From assembly GCA_945870225.1 (NCBI GenBank), contig CAMBRF010000002.1, forward strand, positions 112,928-176,927: a stretch of 64,000 nt of DNA. Direction: 5' to 3'. This DNA comes from PVC group bacterium (lineage in GTDB: Bacteria > Verrucomicrobiota > Kiritimatiellia > CAIKKV01 > CAITUY01). Shown here in pieces: positions 62,507 to 64,000 of this stretch. The number at the start of each line of letters is the position of its first letter. The stretch's first letter is position 1. Below the pieces are notes generated by a model. The model saw only the letters and a program-made list of their open reading frames with translations. It had not been told where the DNA came from and made no database searches. The position numbers were made by a program, and so were the translations under genes.

Positions 62507-62785
62507 CTGTCGTCGTTCCATTTCCCAAACTGAGAATCGAGCACGTTGGCGTGAACGCTCCTCTTCTTTCGCGAACCCGACGGCAATAAGAATCCCCAGA
62601 ATGGTCATAAGCAAGCCACAAATGCGTAGTCCTCGGGCGTCACCAACCAATTGCAGGACCGCGCCGATTATTGGCATCACCATGTATATGAACCAAGGTA
62701 CTGGCGGTCCCGCAGGAATCACCGCCAATGCCATCCCGAGAACTACATAGCCAGCAATCAGGATCCAAATCAATATTTTCATCAT
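62444..62785 (-). CDS. cassette gene: small membrane protein
   Basis: A 113-residue protein (ATG 62785, or 62782 one codon later) with three predicted helices: ILIWILIAGYVVLGMALAVI, FIYMVMPIIGAVLQLVGD and LRICGLLMTILGILIAVGF, then a cytoplasmic basic tail. No family recognised. A longer frame would start at TTG inside the border of the inserted element and is unlikely. It follows the attC that is split by the MITE-like element. Confidence 0.7.
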   Translation of the reverse strand: MMKILIWILIAGYVVLGMALAVIPAGPPVPWFIYMVMPIIGAVLQLVGDARGLRICGLLMTILGILIAVGFAKEEERSRQRARFSVWEMERRQAEQLAAPLPLAPAGPSEGAH

Positions 62786-62793
62786 TTTGTATT

Positions 62794-63028
62794 TGCCGAA
62801 CAAGACTGTCGAAAAACTCCGTTTTCTGTTCCGAGCCTATTCTTCGGGGGGATCAAAACACAAGGACCATCTTCAGATCGCCCGTTTTACGGGCATTCTA
62901 CGAAGTCAATTTTTGCGCGCGCTCATCCAAAACTCTGACAGGGGGCTTTTTCGACAGTCTCAACGCCCGGCGTCATGATGCCGAGACCCGCCGAGGGTTC
63001 ACCGAATAGGCTCGGTGCCGTTGTTCGC
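62794..63028 (-). other. putative attC site interrupted by a MITE-like insertion
   Basis: Minus strand: R'' GCGAACAACGGC (63017-63028) and inner arms ACCGAG/CTCGG. The R' part is split: GGGCGTTG ends at 62961 and TGTTCGGC resumes at 62802. Removing the element and one TG restores CGTTGTTCG, the exact complement of CGAACAACG in R''. Confidence 0.72.
62803..62960. mobile_element. 158-bp MITE-like element with 14-bp terminal inverted repeats
   Basis: Ends are AGACTGTCGAAAAA and its exact complement. Flanked by the dinucleotide CA on both sides, read as a 2-bp target duplication because deleting element plus one CA restores the attC outer box. It codes for no protein and contains a small hairpin (GCCCGTTTTACGGGC). 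Presumably moved by a transposase encoded elsewhere. Confidence 0.75.
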
Positions 63029-63033
63029 ATCCC

Positions 63034-63522
63034 CTATAGATCCCCGTCCTGCTGAACAGGGATGATTGCCCTAAATCCTTCCATGAAGTTCCATGCTGGG
63101 CAGAATGATCCATCTTTCCGCTTCGTCATGAACAGAATGAAGGACTTGTTCTTGTTCTCCTTGACCTCAAAATCGATGAAGAACGTGCCCACGGCTCCAA
63201 ACATGCCCGAAAAGGGCTTGCGATCCTTCCGGTTGAGATGGAGGTAGTTGAATGTCGTGCCGTCAAGTTGTCCTTTCAGGATGTATGCCACCTTGAATTG
63301 GGTACTGACGGTCGTGACCAGCTTCTTGATCTCCTCCGGCTGATCAACCTCCAATTGCACTGCGGATACCTGCGTGCTGATGGGAGTCGCGATCACGACT
63401 ACATCCGCACGCTCGAACATGTTGCTGTAAGTCTGCGTTGCCATCAGGTATGCCGACGCCGCCCCCGGCCACAACACCGACAGGGCTAAACTCATCAGAC
63501 CGAGCCATGATGTCTTCATCAT
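63034..63522 (-). CDS. cassette gene: exported protein of unknown function
   Basis: A 162-residue protein with a signal peptide (LMSLALSVLWPGAASA). The mature part is beta-rich: ERADVVVIATPISTQVSAVQ, VSTQFKVAYILKGQLDGTTF and FIDFEVKENKNKSFILFMTK. This order (a secreted strand pair, a K/G-rich turn, and ILFMTKR) resembles small exported domains that often begin ADVVVxGxV in metazoan TIMP-like and bacterial NTR-like folds, a tentative comparison. Two adjacent ATG codons can start it. Confidence 0.72.
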   Translation of the reverse strand: MMKTSWLGLMSLALSVLWPGAASAYLMATQTYSNMFERADVVVIATPISTQVSAVQLEVDQPEEIKKLVTTVSTQFKVAYILKGQLDGTTFNYLHLNRKDRKPFSGMFGAVGTFFIDFEVKENKNKSFILFMTKRKDGSFCPAWNFMEGFRAIIPVQQDGDL

Positions 63523-63538
63523 CCTTCTCCTTCTGCCT

Positions 63539-63599
63539 GCGACCGTCGAGGGTGTGGGATCGGCGCGCTAGCGACGATACCCACCAGCCTCTGGTTCGC
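63539..63599 (-). other. putative attC site (degenerate R')
   Basis: Minus strand: R'' GCGAACC (63593-63599); R' reads ACGGTCGC where ACGTTCGC is expected. Stem TGGG-T-ATCG against CGATCCCA: eight paired bases with one unpaired T. The stop of the gene at 63568 lies inside. Confidence 0.68.
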
Positions 63600-63837
63600 T
63601 GTTCCCGTTCTTTTGTCGCCTCAAGTAGATGGCTGCGGCAATCAGCAATGAAAGAAGGATCAGGTACACCCATCCGCGTTTCAGCAGCACATTCTGATAG
63701 ACTTGCCAGAATCCTGTCGAGCCAAGGGCGTCTTGATCCCATGATCCCCAGAACAACGCGCCCAACGCATGGAGCCCTAGCATCGCGACGAGGGCGCTGG
63801 ATGCAAGAATCGATACTCCCATGGCGAGTGTTTTCAT
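63568..63837 (-). CDS. cassette gene: small two-helix membrane protein
   Basis: An 89-residue protein with two hydrophobic helices, near residues 5-30 (MGVSILASSALVAMLGLHAL) and 56-72 (WVYLILLSLLIAAAIYL), and a basic, Gly-rich tail whose last residues are encoded by the attC. No family recognised. ATG 63837 follows the R' box of the upstream attC by about a dozen bases, the usual spacing in cassettes. Confidence 0.68.
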   Translation of the reverse strand: MKTLAMGVSILASSALVAMLGLHALGALFWGSWDQDALGSTGFWQVYQNVLLKRGWVYLILLSLLIAAAIYLRRQKNGNSEPEAGGYRR

Positions 63838-63848
63838 CTCATCTTCTC

Positions 63849-63908
63849 AGCGAACGTTACGCCTGAAACTGCGAGCTTTGCGAGCTAGTTTCCGGGCGGT
63901 GGTTGGGG
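63849..63908 (-). other. putative attC site (rightmost seen)
   Basis: Minus strand: R'' CCCCAAC (63902-63908), R' GTTCGCT (63849-63855). Arms GCCCGGAAACT and AGTTTCAGGC pair with one extra base on the left. Its R' end, GTTCGCTGAGAAGATGA, is identical to that of the site at 62436. Confidence 0.68.
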
Positions 63909-64000
63909 CTTCTCCGTCTTCAGCGATGCACGAAGTCTGTCGGCGTAGGTTCGAGCAATCCGGGGGGCGCTCTTCCTGTATTTCGGTGCCGGGAACAGCG
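63885..64000 (-). CDS. cassette gene fragment, 5' end beyond right edge
   Basis: The last 37 codons of a gene that enters from the right edge, ending at TAG 63885-63887 inside the attC. The visible part is basic and proline-rich (APRIARTYADRLRASLKTEK, then PQPPPGN). Frame chosen because the other two minus frames stop early or run into the attC; with so little sequence the call is tentative. Confidence 0.45.
   Translation of the reverse strand, partial: LFPAPKYRKSAPRIARTYADRLRASLKTEKPQPPPGN

Larger units (their letters stand above)
57326..64000 (-). mobile_element. putative integron gene-cassette array (no integrase in window)
   Basis: Twelve short genes plus one partial, all on the minus strand, are separated by ten attC-like sites and three longer attC-like repeats. 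Each unit is one gene followed by one site, and several stop codons lie inside the site, as is usual for cassettes. Most sites show complementary outer boxes with AAC/GTT, and a stem whose left arm has one extra, unpaired base. Base composition is AT-richer than the chromosome to the left. Gene 5' ends point right, so attI and an intI gene are expected beyond 64 kb. Without the integrase the call stays an inference from site structure. Confidence 0.72.

Noticed and set aside
63438..63866. A 142-codon plus-strand frame
   Set aside because: Crosses two cassette borders on the opposite strand; no recognisable protein.
1..64000. tRNA or rRNA genes
   Set aside because: No cloverleaf-type sequence with a TTCGAATC-like T-loop or conserved rRNA segment was found on reading either strand; a covariance search was not possible.

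Overview
The window looks like the chromosome of a Gram-negative bacterium of the PVC superphylum, most likely Kiritimatiellota, Lentisphaerae or a verrucomicrobial relative. The reasons are the moderately high GC content, very large tetratricopeptide (TPR) proteins with ExbB/ExbD partners, an NfeD/bactofilin/FloA membrane cluster, several polysaccharide-degrading enzymes and a helper-type pseudopilin. This placement is an inference from gene content only; no rRNA gene is present. No tRNA, rRNA or CRISPR array was seen.

Layout. 1-13.9 kb (minus strand): a tightly packed operon of three exported TPR proteins (one of 2678 residues), a small unknown protein, one ExbB/TolQ-type and two ExbD/TolR-type proteins, running off the left edge. 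14.2-14.7 kb: a lone pseudopilin. 14.9-21.9 kb (plus): glycyl-tRNA synthetase, a LolA-like protein, two NfeD proteins, a membrane-bound bactofilin-like protein, FloA and a small anchored protein. 21.9-26.7 kb (minus): rhamnulokinase, an SrlD-like dehydrogenase, a PHP-like protein and a peptidoglycan amidase. 26.8-31.8 kb (plus): TPR protein, GH127 arabinofuranosidase and an iron-sulfur aldo/keto reductase. 31.8-38.8 kb (minus): RND efflux pump with adaptor, heparinase-like lyase and a SHOCT protein. 39.0-45.4 kb (plus): a sugar ABC importer with a fused double permease. 45.4-53.6 kb: YqeY, YchF, a cysteine hydrolase, ParC/ParE, a flavodoxin-fold reductase and a UroD-family methyltransferase. 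54.0-55.6 kb: a glycosidase that looks 5'-truncated, next to a 640-bp island of nested palindromic repeats. 56.2-56.9 kb: a VapBC-like toxin-antitoxin pair with a readable promoter and operator.

From 57.3 kb to the right edge the character changes. A dozen short genes, all on the minus strand, AT-richer than the rest and nearly all encoding exported, lipidated or membrane proteins, are separated one by one by 60-80 bp imperfect palindromes with the architecture of integron attC sites: complementary AAC/GTT outer boxes, stems with an unpaired base in the left arm, and stop codons often inside the site. I read this as the distal part of an integron gene-cassette array. Its polarity predicts attI and the integrase to the right of the window. 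One attC is split by a 158-bp MITE-like element with 14-bp terminal inverted repeats and a 2-bp target duplication, and three other junctions carry a second, longer repeat family. This array is the most notable system in the window; the ExbB-ExbD-ExbD/giant-TPR operon is the second.
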